DNA of 64,000 bases from Prevotella conceptionensis 9403948 (lineage in GTDB: Bacteria > Bacteroidota > Bacteroidia > Bacteroidales > Bacteroidaceae). Numbering within the stretch: position 1 is the stretch's first letter; each line of letters starts with the position of its first letter. A program made the translations under genes and the position numbers. The notes beneath the pieces were generated by a model. The model saw only the letters and a list, made by a program, of their open reading frames with translations. It ran no database searches and was not told the DNA's origin. Of the stretch, positions 19,371 through 29,198 are shown one piece after another. The stretch spans positions 179,275 to 243,274 of the forward strand of contig NZ_HE999447.1 of NCBI RefSeq assembly GCF_000312305.1, given 5' to 3'.

Positions 19371-20168
19371 TTAATCATTATTCAAGGCCGAAAGCAATAT
19401 CTTTTCGGCATTCTCCACGCGTTCGCTTGTTGGGCTGTCAATGTGGTCGAGCGTATAGTTCAGACCCAATTTCTGCCATTTGTAGGCTCCCATCGAATGA
19501 TAAGGCAACACCTCTATGCGCTTTACGTTGTGCAAGGTCTTGATAAAGTCGCGCAGACCATATAGATAATCGTCGTTGTCGGTGATGCTAGGAACAAGCA
19601 CGTGGCGTATCCACACGGGTGTTTGGATTTGCGAAAGGTAGCTGGCGCAATCCAACACGTTGGTGTTGTCCCACCCTGTTAGCTTTTTATGCTCTTGGTT
19701 ATCTATGTGTTTGAGGTCGAGCAGCACCAGATCGGTGAGGCTCATCAGCTTAGTAAACTTAGAGAAAAAGGGTTCTTGGCGTGTAAAAGGCTGTGCAGCC
19801 GTGTCAAGACAAGTGTTTATGCCTAGTGCTTTTGCCTTTTCGAAGAGTTCGAGCATAAAGTCTATTTGCAGCAGAGCCTCTCCCCCGCTCACCGTTATGC
19901 CGCCTTCCTTACCCCAATAGGGGCGAAAGCGTAACGCCTGCTGCAAAAGTTCGTCGGCCGAACGCATGTCGGTAGATTTCATTGCCCACGTGTCGGGATT
20001 GTGACAATAACGGCAACGCATCTTGCATCCACTTAAAAAGATGATGAAACGAATGCCTGGCCCATCTACCGAACCAAACGATTCGATGGAATGGACGTAA
20101 GCTTTACGTGGCATGGCCTCGCTGCTTGCGTTCGTGTTGACAGGAAGAAACGTGTTATTGTTATCCAT
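19371..20168 (-). CDS. pflA: Pyruvate formate-lyase activating enzyme
   Basis: 265 residues. The radical-SAM cluster motif CxxxCxxC is in GCKMRCRYCHNPDTW (about residues 49-57), and GGITVSGGEALLQ provides the SAM-contacting GGE. The enzyme installs the glycyl radical on PflB. About 25 residues precede the usual start region (VHSIESFGSVDGPGIR). It lies 146 bases downstream of pflB, separated by a hairpin that may lower its expression relative to pflB. Confidence 0.96.
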   Translation of the reverse strand: MDNNNTFLPVNTNASSEAMPRKAYVHSIESFGSVDGPGIRFIIFLSGCKMRCRYCHNPDTWAMKSTDMRSADELLQQALRFRPYWGKEGGITVSGGEALLQIDFMLELFEKAKALGINTCLDTAAQPFTRQEPFFSKFTKLMSLTDLVLLDLKHIDNQEHKKLTGWDNTNVLDCASYLSQIQTPVWIRHVLVPSITDNDDYLYGLRDFIKTLHNVKRIEVLPYHSMGAYKWQKLGLNYTLDHIDSPTSERVENAEKILLSALNND

Positions 20169-20254
20169 TATTTATTCTGCCGGGCATTATATAGCCCTCT
20201 TTATTGTTGTTCGCTAAGTGCTGATGTGATAAAATGGTGAACGGCGTTAGAAGA

Positions 20255-20286
20255 AAGTCCCTCCACGAAACAGCGCGGAGGGACTT
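20255..20286 (-). terminator. Hairpin between pflB and pflA
   Basis: AAGTCCCTCC (20255-20264) pairs perfectly with GGAGGGACTT (20277-20286). It lies downstream of pflB on its strand, probably as a partial terminator or mRNA-stabilising hairpin before pflA; a short AT run rather than a pure T tract follows. Confidence 0.65.
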
Positions 20287-20314
20287 ATATATATGGCTGT
20301 AATGCCAAGTCTTT

Positions 20315-22564
20315 TTATGCCAGTTTGCTGTGAGCCTGACGTGCAATAACGTCGAGTTGCTGCTCTTTGGTCAAGTCGATGAACTTAACGGCATATCCAC
20401 TTACACGGATGGTGAAGTTGGCATACTCTTCTTTCTCAGGATGTTCCATGCAATCGATGAGTTTCTCAACGCCAAACACGTTCACATTAAGATGGTGTGC
20501 GCCTTGGTCGAAGTAGCCGTCCATCACGCCAACAAGCGTATTTACGCGCTCCTCTTCATTGTGACCGAGTGTGCTGGGGGCGATAGTCTGCGTATTAGAG
20601 ATACCATCGAGTGCATATTCGTACGGAAGTTTGGCCACCGAATTAAGCGATGCCAGCAATCCGTTCTTCTCTGCGCCATACGAAGGATTAGCACCTGGTG
20701 CCAAAGGAGCACCCTCGGGGCGGCCGTCGGGCATGTTGCTGGTGAACTTACCATAAACAACGTTCGAAGTAATGGTAAGGATACTAGTGGTGGGTTCTGA
20801 GTTGCGATAGGTTTGGTGCTTACGAATCATATTCATGAACGTCTTCAACAGCCACACGGCGATGTCGTCGGCACGGTCGTCGTCGTTACCATAGCGTGGG
20901 AAATCGCCCACCGTTTCGAACTTAACAGGGAAGCCTGTGTCATCGCGAACGATGTTAACCTTGGCGTATTTGATGGCGCAAATGGAGTCGACCACATGAC
21001 TAAAGCCTGCAATACCTGTTGCGAATGTGCGGCGAACATCTGTATCTATCAATGCCAATTCTGCTGCCTCGTAGAAGTATTTATCGTGCATGTAGTGGAT
21101 AAGGTTAAGTGTGTTGACATAAACGCCAACCAACCATTCCATCATATCCATAAATCGGGGCATGAATTCTTCGTAAGTTACCACGTCGCCAAGTATCGGA
21201 CGGAGCACAGGACCGCATTGTTCGCGGGTTTTAGAGTCGACACCGCCGCTGATAGCGTAGGTTAGACACTTGGCCAAGTTGGCACGAGCGCCAAAGAACT
21301 GCATCTCCTTACCCGTCTGTGTGGCCGAAACGCAACAACAGATGGAATAATCGTCGCCCCAAATAGGCCGCATAACGTCGTCGTTCTCGTATTGAATGGA
21401 GCTTGTTTTCACCGAAATTCTCGATGCATAACGCTTAAAGCCTTCGGGTAAGCGCGAACAATAGAGCACCGTGAGGTTGGGTTCGGGCGATGGTCCCATG
21501 TTTTCGAGGGTATGAAGGAAACGGAAATCGCTCTTCGTAACCATCGAACGGCCGTCTTGTCCCATACCAGCCACTTCGAGCGTTGCCCAAACGGGGTCGC
21601 CAGAGAAAAGCTGATTGTAAGCAGGAATACGGGCAAACTTCACCATACGGAACTTCATCACAAGGTGATCGATTAGTTCTTGCGCCTCGGCCTCGGTGAG
21701 TGTGCCTTCGTTAAAGTCTCTTTGGATATATATATCGAGGAAAGTGGAGATGCGTCCAACAGACATTGCCGCACCATTTTGCGTTTTAATGGCACCAAGA
21801 TAGCCAAAGTAAAGCCATTGCACGGCCTCGCGAGCGTTGTTGGCAGGTTTAGAAATGTCGTAACCGTAAATCTCGGCCATTTCTTTCAATTCTTTCAATG
21901 CCTTAATTTGCATTGAAATCTCTTCGCGCAAACGTATGATATCCTCGGTCATAACGCCGCAACCACAGTTGCGTTTGTCTTTCTCCTTCTCGTCGATAAG
22001 GAAGTCTACACCATAAAGCGCAACACGACGATAGTCGCCAACGATACGCCCACGACCATAAGTGTCGGGTAAACCCGTAAGAATGTGATTGTGGCGAACG
22101 AGTTTCATCTCGTCTGTATAAGCATCAAAAACGCCGTCGTTGTGTGTTTTACAGTACTTCGTGAATATCTCGTGCAGTTTTTCAGATGGTTTATAGCCAT
22201 AAGTGGTGCAAGCCTGCTCGGCCATGTGGATGCCGCCATAAGGCATAAAGGCACGCTTGAGGGGCTTGTCGGTTTGTATGCCTACAACCTTTTCGAGGCT
22301 TTTAGTGTTCTCGCCGATGTAGCCTGGGCCGTAAGCCGTCATCCCAGACACCACTTCGGTCTCCATATCCAAGACGCCTCCCTTGGCGCGTTCTTCTTTT
22401 TGAAGGGCTTGGAGCATATCCCAAAGCTTATTGGTGGCGTCAGTTGGTTCGGCCAGAAAACTCTCGTCGCCATCGTAAGCGGTGTAGTTGTTCTGTATGA
22501 ATTCACGCATGTTGACTTCATCAAGCCATTTCTTGCCTGTGAAGCCTCTCCATTCTTGTCTCAT
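20315..22564 (-). CDS. pflB: Pyruvate formate-lyase
   Basis: 749 residues, full length for PFL. The adjacent active-site cysteines lie in [15 protein letters not shown] (about residue 408), and the C-terminal glycyl-radical site is in [11 protein letters not shown] (about residue 725). It cleaves pyruvate with CoA to acetyl-CoA and formate in anaerobic fermentation. Expression is probably driven by the promoter at 22648-22655. The first residues [23 protein letters not shown] match PFL N-termini, supporting the ATG at 22564. Confidence 0.97.
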   Translation of the reverse strand: MRQEWRGFTGKKWLDEVNMREFIQNNYTAYDGDESFLAEPTDATNKLWDMLQALQKEERAKGGVLDMETEVVSGMTAYGPGYIGENTKSLEKVVGIQTDKPLKRAFMPYGGIHMAEQACTTYGYKPSEKLHEIFTKYCKTHNDGVFDAYTDEMKLVRHNHILTGLPDTYGRGRIVGDYRRVALYGVDFLIDEKEKDKRNCGCGVMTEDIIRLREEISMQIKALKELKEMAEIYGYDISKPANNAREAVQWLYFGYLGAIKTQNGAAMSVGRISTFLDIYIQRDFNEGTLTEAEAQELIDHLVMKFRMVKFARIPAYNQLFSGDPVWATLEVAGMGQDGRSMVTKSDFRFLHTLENMGPSPEPNLTVLYCSRLPEGFKRYASRISVKTSSIQYENDDVMRPIWGDDYSICCCVSATQTGKEMQFFGARANLAKCLTYAISGGVDSKTREQCGPVLRPILGDVVTYEEFMPRFMDMMEWLVGVYVNTLNLIHYMHDKYFYEAAELALIDTDVRRTFATGIAGFSHVVDSICAIKYAKVNIVRDDTGFPVKFETVGDFPRYGNDDDRADDIAVWLLKTFMNMIRKHQTYRNSEPTTSILTITSNVVYGKFTSNMPDGRPEGAPLAPGANPSYGAEKNGLLASLNSVAKLPYEYALDGISNTQTIAPSTLGHNEEERVNTLVGVMDGYFDQGAHHLNVNVFGVEKLIDCMEHPEKEEYANFTIRVSGYAVKFIDLTKEQQLDVIARQAHSKLA

Positions 22565-22647
22565 TTTTGTTCAATGTTTGTTTGACATAATGTGCCGTAA
22601 CGCACAAAAACATAGCTGAATATCTGCTCAATAGCTGATTTCGGATG

Positions 22648-22655
22648 CAAAGTTA
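22648..22655 (-). promoter_or_regulatory. Promoter -7 box of pflB
   Basis: TAACTTTG on the minus strand matches TAnnTTTG, leaving a leader of about 75 bases before pflB. Confidence 0.55.
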
Positions 22656-23033
22656 CATCGAAAAACAGTACCAAACAATACTAATTTATGGGTATTTTGC
22701 ATTAATTACAAAACAAAGAGTGCGTGCCTATCTCCCTATCAGCCAATAAGTAAAGAACAAAATAACACCAAAAAGAACATTTACCCGAACGCTTTATGCG
22801 AAAACATCATAAACTGATGGACAAAAGTAAGCACATATAACGTAAGAGCAAAAAAAGAGATAGGCAGCGAAATGAACGTAATTGACGATACGACAGGAAG
22901 GAACAAACGGTTAAAATAGCAAAAAGGAGATAGGCTGGTAGCCAAACGAAACCAAACTAACAATTGGGTTTCGTTTGACAACCAACCTAATATGGTATAA
23001 GCACAGCCCTAAGCCGCTGCCGACGGATGTGGC
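22656..23033. other. Intergenic region, no gene seen
   Basis: Between pflB and the amylase-AlaX gene (whose 3' end is at 23034). AT-rich; it contains two similar short AGAGATAGGC/GGAGATAGGC boxes (about 22855 and 22926) and an ACCAAAC/GTTTGG-type weak hairpin at 22945-22985 that could terminate the pflB-upstream side. No frame looks coding. Confidence 0.4.
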
Positions 23034-25184
23034 CTACACCAACTTGAAACGAACGCGGAAAGTACGTGTCGTTTCGTCCCAATTGGTACCCAATAGCACG
23101 AATTTGCCAATCTGCCCCGTAGAACGCACGTGCTTGCCTATGCAGGGACAAGCATCGAAATCGCCTATTCTAACAATACGCACCATGTTTGAATAGTCGT
23201 CGGGCACGCGCGACAGGTCGATACCTTCGGGTAAGTCGTACCTATCTACAAGTTCGTAGGTAACCGGGAGGTCCTCTTCTATCAGCTCGTTCATGCGCCG
23301 TTCTATCTCCTTTTCGTCTTGTCGCGTAGGTTTTCTATCAAGCGTATAGCTTATCTTGCTCTTCTTCCGCTCTACGTGCGCATTGGTTGAACGTCCGCAA
23401 TCGAACATTCTAATCATCACTTGGTTAAGTAGATGTTCGGCCGTATGCGCAGGTGGGAACTCGTCCTTATTGTGCGTGCACAGCAATAGTTCGTCGTCTT
23501 TCATCTTAGTGTTAAACTTAAAAATTCTTCCGTTAAATGGAGCGAGTGTCATTGAGATGTTTCCATCGCGGCCGAGGTTCTCAATGGTTGTTTCGCCAGT
23601 GAGCAAATCTATCGCGCCAAAGTGTCCTTCGGGCAGTTGCAGATAATCAAACGCGTGCCCAGGGATATTTACTTGCACGCTATTGCTTTCGCCAGAGAAG
23701 TTAACCACCACCAAAAGCAATTCGTCTTGCCATTTTCTTAGGAAGGCAAAATGCCGTGCTGGATTGAAATGGTCTGACTGCGGATTAACGTACATCAGGT
23801 CGAAGAAAAGACCTTTACCAATAGCCGACTCACCACGCGCAATGCGAAGGATGTGCTGATACTGGGCATAAATCTCGTTTTCTTGTGCAGAAAGCTTTTC
23901 GCGGTCGAAGTAACCACGATAAAGAGAGCCAACCGTCCAATAGTCGAAGATGGTTGTGCGCCCATCTATACCGCTAAACCCTTCGTTGTCCATGCCTGGT
24001 TCGCCAAACTCTTGGCCTGCATATATCAGCATGGGGTTGCGTTGCATCAAGGCCGACACGATAAGGGCAGGTATCGCCCGCTGGGCATCGCCGCAGAAAA
24101 AGGGACTTGCAATGCGCTGTTCGTCGTGGTTTTCAAGGAAGTAAAGCATGTGCTTACCAATATCGTCGAGCGATTGCCACTGATAAGTGATGGCTGCCGC
24201 ATGGCTTTCTTGGCGCACAATGCTCTTCATACAATCGTACATACCCACCTTATCATAAAGGTAATCAAAGCCCGACTGCACATAAGCGCGGTATTGGTAG
24301 GGGTCGTAAACTTCGCCAATGACGATAGTTTGCGGATAATTTTCCTTTAATATGCCCGTGGCGTATTGCCAAAAGGCTGTTGGAACCATTTCAACCATGT
24401 CGCAACGGAAACCATCCACGCCCGCATCTGCCCAAAACAAAAGAATGTCTACCATCTTTTTCCAAGTGTTGGGCACAGGAACAAAATGCTCGCTACGCCC
24501 AGCAGCATTGCAATAGTCTACACCATAGTTCAGCTTAATGGTTTCGTACCAGTCGTTAATGCCAGGGTGATTGTCGAAACGATCGTTGCCTGTGGCCTTT
24601 GCAGGCTGTTCATGATAGGTGTTTCCTGCGCTATCGGTAAGCGAAATGGAGGGTCCGAACGGCTTTCCCCAACAATAATAAAAGTTATTGTTAGTGGAAA
24701 AATGCAGGCTGGTATCGTCGTTTTCACCTAAGTCGGCCACGCCATTCGGCCTGCAAACCGACTTATATTCTCGTGCAACATGGTTGGGTACAAAATCAAC
24801 GATTACCTTCATGCCGCACTTGTGCACCCTTTGCACCAATGCCTTGAACTCTTCTAACCGATGTTCAACGTCTACGGCCAAGTCGGGCGAGACGTCGTAG
24901 TAGTCGGTAATGGCGTAAGGCGAGCCGGCCTTACCCTTCACTATAACACTGTGTTGCGTGGGAATGCCGTACTCAGAATAGTCTGTTTGCGATGCGTGAC
25001 GGATAATTCCCGTAAACCAAATGTGGCTAATGCCCAACTTGCGGATGCGTTGCAGGGCTTGTTCGTCGAAGTCGTTCATCTTCCCACAGCCATTTTCGGC
25101 AATCGTTCCCCACCTTTTGTTAGTGAGGTTGCGATTGCCGAAAAGCCGTGGAAACACCTGATATATGATAATCTTGTTGTTCAC
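23034..25184 (-). CDS. GH13 alpha-amylase fused to an AlaX-type tRNA-editing domain
   Basis: 716 residues from a GTG at 25184. Residues 1 to about 560 form a GH13 glycoside hydrolase: nucleophile Asp in DGFRCDMVEMVP, acid Glu in VIGEVYDP, transition-state Asp in ENHDEQR, and a C-terminal beta domain ending PFNGRIFKFNTK. Residues 561-716 are a complete AlaX/ThrRS second-additional domain with zinc ligands HTAEH (His580, His584) and CIGKH (Cys681, His685). AlaX proteins hydrolyse mis-acylated tRNA-Ala. The editing domain begins with its own Met561 (ATG at 23502-23504), as if a stop codon between two genes had been lost; separate internal initiation is possible. No signal peptide, so cytoplasmic. 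It follows fabD after 53 bases. Confidence 0.9.
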   Translation of the reverse strand: MNNKIIIYQVFPRLFGNRNLTNKRWGTIAENGCGKMNDFDEQALQRIRKLGISHIWFTGIIRHASQTDYSEYGIPTQHSVIVKGKAGSPYAITDYYDVSPDLAVDVEHRLEEFKALVQRVHKCGMKVIVDFVPNHVAREYKSVCRPNGVADLGENDDTSLHFSTNNNFYYCWGKPFGPSISLTDSAGNTYHEQPAKATGNDRFDNHPGINDWYETIKLNYGVDYCNAAGRSEHFVPVPNTWKKMVDILLFWADAGVDGFRCDMVEMVPTAFWQYATGILKENYPQTIVIGEVYDPYQYRAYVQSGFDYLYDKVGMYDCMKSIVRQESHAAAITYQWQSLDDIGKHMLYFLENHDEQRIASPFFCGDAQRAIPALIVSALMQRNPMLIYAGQEFGEPGMDNEGFSGIDGRTTIFDYWTVGSLYRGYFDREKLSAQENEIYAQYQHILRIARGESAIGKGLFFDLMYVNPQSDHFNPARHFAFLRKWQDELLLVVVNFSGESNSVQVNIPGHAFDYLQLPEGHFGAIDLLTGETTIENLGRDGNISMTLAPFNGRIFKFNTKMKDDELLLCTHNKDEFPPAHTAEHLLNQVMIRMFDCGRSTNAHVERKKSKISYTLDRKPTRQDEKEIERRMNELIEEDLPVTYELVDRYDLPEGIDLSRVPDDYSNMVRIVRIGDFDACPCIGKHVRSTGQIGKFVLLGTNWDETTRTFRVRFKLV

Positions 25185-25237
25185 GATGGTGTGTTTATTC
25201 CAAAGGTGGTGCGCAGAAAGGCGCTCCCAAGTAATGA

Positions 25238-26125
25238 TTATTCTATGCCGTGTGCAGCAACAGCCTTGTCTATGCGACCAATCATGCCCTGCAAGGCCTT
25301 ACCTGGACCGCATTCGGTGAAGTCGTTGGCACCGTCTTTTATCATGTTTTGCACGCTAGAAGTCCATCTTACCGAGCTGGTAAGCTGTGCTATGAGGTTC
25401 TTCTTAATCTCTTCGGGTGCAGTGTGAGCCAGTCCGTCAACGTTTTGGTAAACGGGACACTTTGGTTCAGCAAACGTAGTGTTCTCAATGGCAGTCTGCA
25501 ATTCGTCTTTTGCTGGCTGCATCAAGGGCGAATGGAAGGCTCCCCCCACCTTCAAGGGCAACGCACGTTTTGCACCAGCCTCTTTAAGCAGTTCGCAAGC
25601 TTGGTTTACGGCACCAATATTACCGGAAATAACAAGCTGTCCGGGACAGTTGTAGTTGGCAGCAACCACCACGTTGCCCGTTGTGCTTACCTGTTGGCAA
25701 ACCTTTTCCACCGTTTCATCGTCCAAACCAACGATGGCGGCCATTGTTCCGGGAGCCACTTCGCAAGCCTTTTGCATGGCCATTGCACGGGCATAAACCA
25801 AGCGTAAGCCATCTTCAAAGCTCAACGCGCCTGCTGCTACGAGTGCAGAAAACTCGCCCAAGCTATGTCCGGCAACCATTGATGGGGTAAATTCGTCGCC
25901 CAAACAAAGGGCCGAAATAACGCTGTGCAAGAACACAGCAGGCTGAGTTATCTTTGTTTCTTTAAGTTGCTCATCAGTTCCGTTGAACATTATGTCCGTG
26001 ATACTATAACCAAGGATTTCGTTGGCCTTATCAAACAGTTCCTTTGCCAAAGGCTTTGAGTCGTACAGGTCTTTACCCATACCCGCAAATTGTGCTCCCT
26101 GACCAGGGAAAACGTATGCTTTCAT
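25238..26125 (-). CDS. fabD: Malonyl-CoA:ACP transacylase
   Basis: 295 residues. It begins KAYVFPGQGAQFAGMGKDL and has the catalytic Ser in VAGHSLGEFSAL (about residue 90), with His in GGAFHSPLMQPA (about 195). It loads malonyl groups onto acyl carrier protein for fatty acid synthesis. It is not beside other fab genes here but upstream of the amylase-AlaX gene on the same strand. Confidence 0.96.
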   Translation of the reverse strand: MKAYVFPGQGAQFAGMGKDLYDSKPLAKELFDKANEILGYSITDIMFNGTDEQLKETKITQPAVFLHSVISALCLGDEFTPSMVAGHSLGEFSALVAAGALSFEDGLRLVYARAMAMQKACEVAPGTMAAIVGLDDETVEKVCQQVSTTGNVVVAANYNCPGQLVISGNIGAVNQACELLKEAGAKRALPLKVGGAFHSPLMQPAKDELQTAIENTTFAEPKCPVYQNVDGLAHTAPEEIKKNLIAQLTSSVRWTSSVQNMIKDGANDFTECGPGKALQGMIGRIDKAVAAHGIE

Positions 26126-26167
26126 ACCGAATTTAATTTGTTGTTGTAATTGATTTTAACTATTATG

Positions 26168-26175
26168 CAAAATTA
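26168..26175 (-). promoter_or_regulatory. Promoter -7 box of fabD
   Basis: TAATTTTG on the minus strand matches TAnnTTTG, 42 bases upstream of the fabD ATG. Confidence 0.5.
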
Positions 26176-26482
26176 ATACTTTTCTTCCAACTCTGCAAAT
26201 AATCGCCGCCCTATACTTATTTGCTCACTGCAAATGCTGTACATTATTCCATTACACACATTTAACCACAATCAGTTCATTAGAAAAAAACGCTTTGATT
26301 TTGCCAAAGGAAATACTGAACAGGCGCAAAGCGTCAACTCGCAAGTCGTATTCCAAATAATAAAGAAGGATGTTCATAACACGTTGCTTTTGAAAATCTG
26401 TAATGAACCGATTTCGGTTTAATAAAATGCAACCGAGCATATAGGGTTTCCAAACTCGTTGTCTTCTTGACAACAAAACACC
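26176..26482. other. AT-rich intergenic stretch with a 14-bp palindrome
   Basis: No convincing gene; a minus-strand frame of 74 codons (26252-26476) has no recognisable family. AACCGATTTCGGTT at about 26406-26419 is a palindrome. Base composition is lower in GC than the housekeeping genes around it. Confidence 0.35.
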
Positions 26483-27109
26483 TTATACACCTGCAAGGTT
26501 TGGATTATCATTTAGTTCGCTTACGGCGATATTTTGAGGAACAAACTTTGCTCGATTATGAATCATGAAATTACCTGACTTACCATTATAGTTTACAGCA
26601 GCATCAGGAAATGCAACCAGATTGTTCTCTGGCTTAGGTGAAATTTCTCTTGTTCCATCGGGTAAGGTGTAATACCAATATACTTTCTGTCCTATTTTCT
26701 TTAGAATAGCATACACCTTATTCTTCCATGCCCTTTCTTCTTTGTCTACTATCTTATACGAATCGGCTATCCTGCCATGCTGCAAACAACCTTCTACATT
26801 TCTATCAGGTGCTGAACGTAAGAATTGCATTTGAGCTCGGCCTAGTTGGAAAAAGTGGTAATATCCGCTACGCATTTTGTAACACTTGCTCAATTCTCCC
26901 TTACTAATCATGTCAAGATTGACTATTGAGAAGATATCACTATCCAATCTCGTTACATCGGTAACTAAGCGCTCGTCTATACACGCTTCAAAAGAGGGCT
27001 TTACATCCAAAAAGTATATATTAGGATTAAAAACTCTCAAGGCCTTACAAAACATCTTTTCGTCTGTTGTTGTCATAAACAACTGACAATCTCTGACCTT
27101 TTCCATCAT
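26483..27109 (-). CDS. Hypothetical protein, probably acquired
   Basis: 208 residues starting at the ATG at 27109 (MMEKVRDCQLF). I do not recognise the family. It is a soluble, mixed alpha/beta-looking protein with aromatic-rich segments (YYHFFQLGR, KVYWYYTLPDGTRE) and no signal or membrane segment. The coding DNA is clearly more AT-rich than fabD or the ribosomal protein genes, and it sits between a decayed stretch and an insertion-sequence relic, which suggests horizontal transfer. No neighbouring toxin/antitoxin or phage gene is evident to define a role. Confidence 0.6.
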   Translation of the reverse strand: MMEKVRDCQLFMTTTDEKMFCKALRVFNPNIYFLDVKPSFEACIDERLVTDVTRLDSDIFSIVNLDMISKGELSKCYKMRSGYYHFFQLGRAQMQFLRSAPDRNVEGCLQHGRIADSYKIVDKEERAWKNKVYAILKKIGQKVYWYYTLPDGTREISPKPENNLVAFPDAAVNYNGKSGNFMIHNRAKFVPQNIAVSELNDNPNLAGV

Positions 27110-27269
27110 TAATGGTGTTAATGGTTGGATAACTCCCTCATATTTAGTCGCACATAAACCAATGGGGGCATGTCGAAAACCACAGTGATCACTGCCCTCG
27201 GTAGAACAGCGGACACGATGTCGCTGCTATTGCACATTGTTTATCTCCTTATTGTCCAAAACTTTTTTA

Positions 27270-27600
27270 CAATGAAGTTGTCTCGACTTTTATTGTTTAT
27301 ACGAATTGAGAGGAGTATATTATCTTTGTGATGCAAAACCAAAACAAACACCCCTCTCATGCACGAAGTACTGGACAAAGATACGATAAAATCCAAAATT
27401 CTGCACCATTTGTCTGTGGCTAAACGTGGTTATGTCTCAAAAATGACCTGATGGAAGTCATTCTATACATTCTCTACAAGCCCAAAAACCGGCTGTCGAT
27501 GGCAGATGACTTCTGCGTTTCCATGATACTGTTTCCGTTGGCCATGAGCAGTATGTCCTACAACTACTCGCGCTGGCGGTCGTAAGCGTACGTGCTTTCT
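27270..27600 (+). mobile_element. Relic of an insertion sequence (transposase N-terminus, frameshifted)
   Basis: A promoter-like TATCTTTGTGATGC (27330s) is followed by an ATG at 27359 encoding MHEVLDKDTIKSKILHHL and VAKRGYVSKM, which resembles the N-terminus of IS5-like transposases common in Prevotella and Porphyromonas. A frameshift near 27448 moves the continuation LMEVILYILYKPK into another frame, and homology fades after SYNYSRW near 27580. The catalytic part is absent and no second terminal repeat was identified. Family placement is from memory of similar N-termini. Confidence 0.55.
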
Positions 27601-27656
27601 GTGCCGTTGCCCATGCGCGCGTACTTAGCACAACCGCTTTTGTCTAGTTTTATGTA

Positions 27657-28280
27657 ATAAATTTAACATTATAAGTGCCCTTTTCGTCCACCAACCGCTC
27701 ACCTTGCCGCGAAAAATCGATTCTCGCGAAGGTTGGTTTTGACGTAAAGGGGGGTTAGCTTGTGCATACGGTAAAATGAATATTTATTTCAAAGAACCGC
27801 CATTTGCACCAGTTCTTAGGCTATTTGCAGCAAAATGAAGTGCAATATGCCGCAAAACGCAGTGCATTTTGGTGCTAAACGCAGTGCGTTTTGGTGCTAA
27901 ATGCAATGCGTTTTGGTGCAAAATGCAGTGTGTTTTGGTGCTAAACGCAAGCTAAAAAGCTGCTAAATGCGCAATGATACGCATAAATATACACCACAAT
28001 GGTATAAACAAAACCTTATAGAACCATTAAAAACAAGACCGGAAAGGGCGAAAATGTAGTTAAAAAGTAGGATTTTAGGGTCTAAAAGTGGGTAATTGGG
28101 CTTGAAAAATTACGAGCCGGCAACCAAACTAGAAAGGCTAAATGGTGCAAAATGCAGCTATTTTTCTTAATAACGGACACATCAGAAGACGTGAATGGCT
28201 AGAAATAGTGGCTATTTACCTACTTTTTTACCTTAATTTTCGCTAGAACTGAGTGGAAATTAGAACACTATTGTAAAATA
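27657..28280 (-). repeat. 620-bp intergenic repeat, copy C
   Basis: Inverted relative to copies A and B. Reading plus: TTTAACATTATAAG, AAAAATCGATTCTCGCGAAG, AATGAATATTTATTTCAAAG, GGCTATTTGCAGC, 22-bp subrepeats GCGTTTTGGTGCTAAATGCAAT (27850-27970), GGGTCTAAAAGTGGG, GAAAAATTACGAGC, CAACCAAACTAGAAAGGCTA, ATTTTCGCTAGAA, and TATTGTAAAATAAAAA. Confidence 0.88.
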
Positions 28281-28292
28281 AAAATAATATTT

Positions 28293-28500
28293 TTAAGTTG
28301 ATGAGTTGATGGGTTGGGGTGGGTTTGAGTAGATGAGTTAGTGAGCTCTTGAGTTGATGAGTATTTGAGTTTACGAGTTTTTGAGTTGATGAGTTAATGA
28401 GTTAATGAGTTATGAGCTTGTGGGGTTGATGAACTTGGGGGTTGAAGAGTTGATGAGCTTGTCTGGGTTGGTGAATTGATGAGCTTGCGGGTTTGTGGGT
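28293..28500 (-). repeat. Octamer-period degenerate repeat tract
   Basis: Units GAGTTGAT, GAGTATTT, GAGTTTAC, GAGTTTTT, GAGTTGAT, GAGTTAAT in an 8-bp register, the reverse complement of the ACTnAnnA units flanking copies A and B, and on the corresponding end of copy C. Confidence 0.7.
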
Positions 28501-28584
28501 TGAGCAGAATTTCGTTCAATATCTCAAAATTACACATCCCACCTTATTAGTCTGATGCCTAGATGTAGAAGGCATAAAAACAGA

Positions 28585-28615
28585 AACCCCGACTGACCTT
28601 TGGCCAATCGGGGTT
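28585..28615 (-). terminator. Terminator of the rpsF-rpsR-rplI operon
   Basis: AACCCCGA (28585-28592) pairs with TCGGGGTT (28608-28615); on the minus strand it is followed by CTGTTTTTATG. Confidence 0.8.
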
Positions 28616-28642
28616 CATATAGATTTGCTTTACAGTGCAAAA

Positions 28643-29182
28643 TTATTCTGCTGCGGGAGTTTCCTCTACTTCGGCGTTGGGGGTTTCCTCAACAACCTCA
28701 GCTACGACCGTTTCTTCTACTGCGGGTGTTTCAACCACTGCGTTTTCGGCAACAACCTTAACAGGAACAACTATTTCCACTTCTTTATGGAAGTGAACAA
28801 CAGCCTCGAAATCGCCAACACGCTTTATATCGCGCATGGTGATAATCTTCCTGTCTACCTCGATGCCTTGTTTCTTCAATTCTTCGGCAACGGTGGCTGC
28901 GTTAACCGAGCCGTATGTTGCGCCAGTTGCAGAAACCTTGGCCTCGATAACAAGTGCCACGCCTTCTAGTGCTTTCGCCTTCTTTTCGGCCTCGGCCTTG
29001 ATGGCAGCAAGCTTGTGAGCCTGTTGTTTCAAGTTCTCGGCGAGAACCTTCTTAGCCGACTCGGAGGCAATAACGGCCTTACCCGTAGGGATGAGATAGT
29101 TACGGCCATAGCCGCTTTTTACGTTTACAATATCGTTCTTATAACCTAGTCCGATAATGTCTTCTTTGAGTATTAATTCCAT
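28643..29182 (-). CDS. rplI: 50S ribosomal protein L9
   Basis: 179 residues. The N-terminal domain MELILKEDIIGLGYKND... KSGYGRNYLIPTGKAV is the L9 signature. The C-terminal domain ends near residue 148, after which an acidic tail of about 30 residues rich in Val/Glu/Thr/Pro (EETPNAEVEETPAAE) extends it beyond the usual 148-150, as in many Bacteroidetes. Last gene of a three-gene ribosomal operon. Confidence 0.97.
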   Translation of the reverse strand: MELILKEDIIGLGYKNDIVNVKSGYGRNYLIPTGKAVIASESAKKVLAENLKQQAHKLAAIKAEAEKKAKALEGVALVIEAKVSATGATYGSVNAATVAEELKKQGIEVDRKIITMRDIKRVGDFEAVVHFHKEVEIVVPVKVVAENAVVETPAVEETVVAEVVEETPNAEVEETPAAE

Positions 29183-29198
29183 TCTGTTCCTCCTCTCG

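Noticed and set aside
24366..24731. Several antisense frames over the amylase gene
   Set aside because: No domain, start context or promoter; shadows of a GC-structured coding strand.
26252..26476. 74-codon minus-strand frame downstream of the orphan gene
   Set aside because: No recognised family, no promoter box, and it crosses a palindrome; too weak to call a gene.
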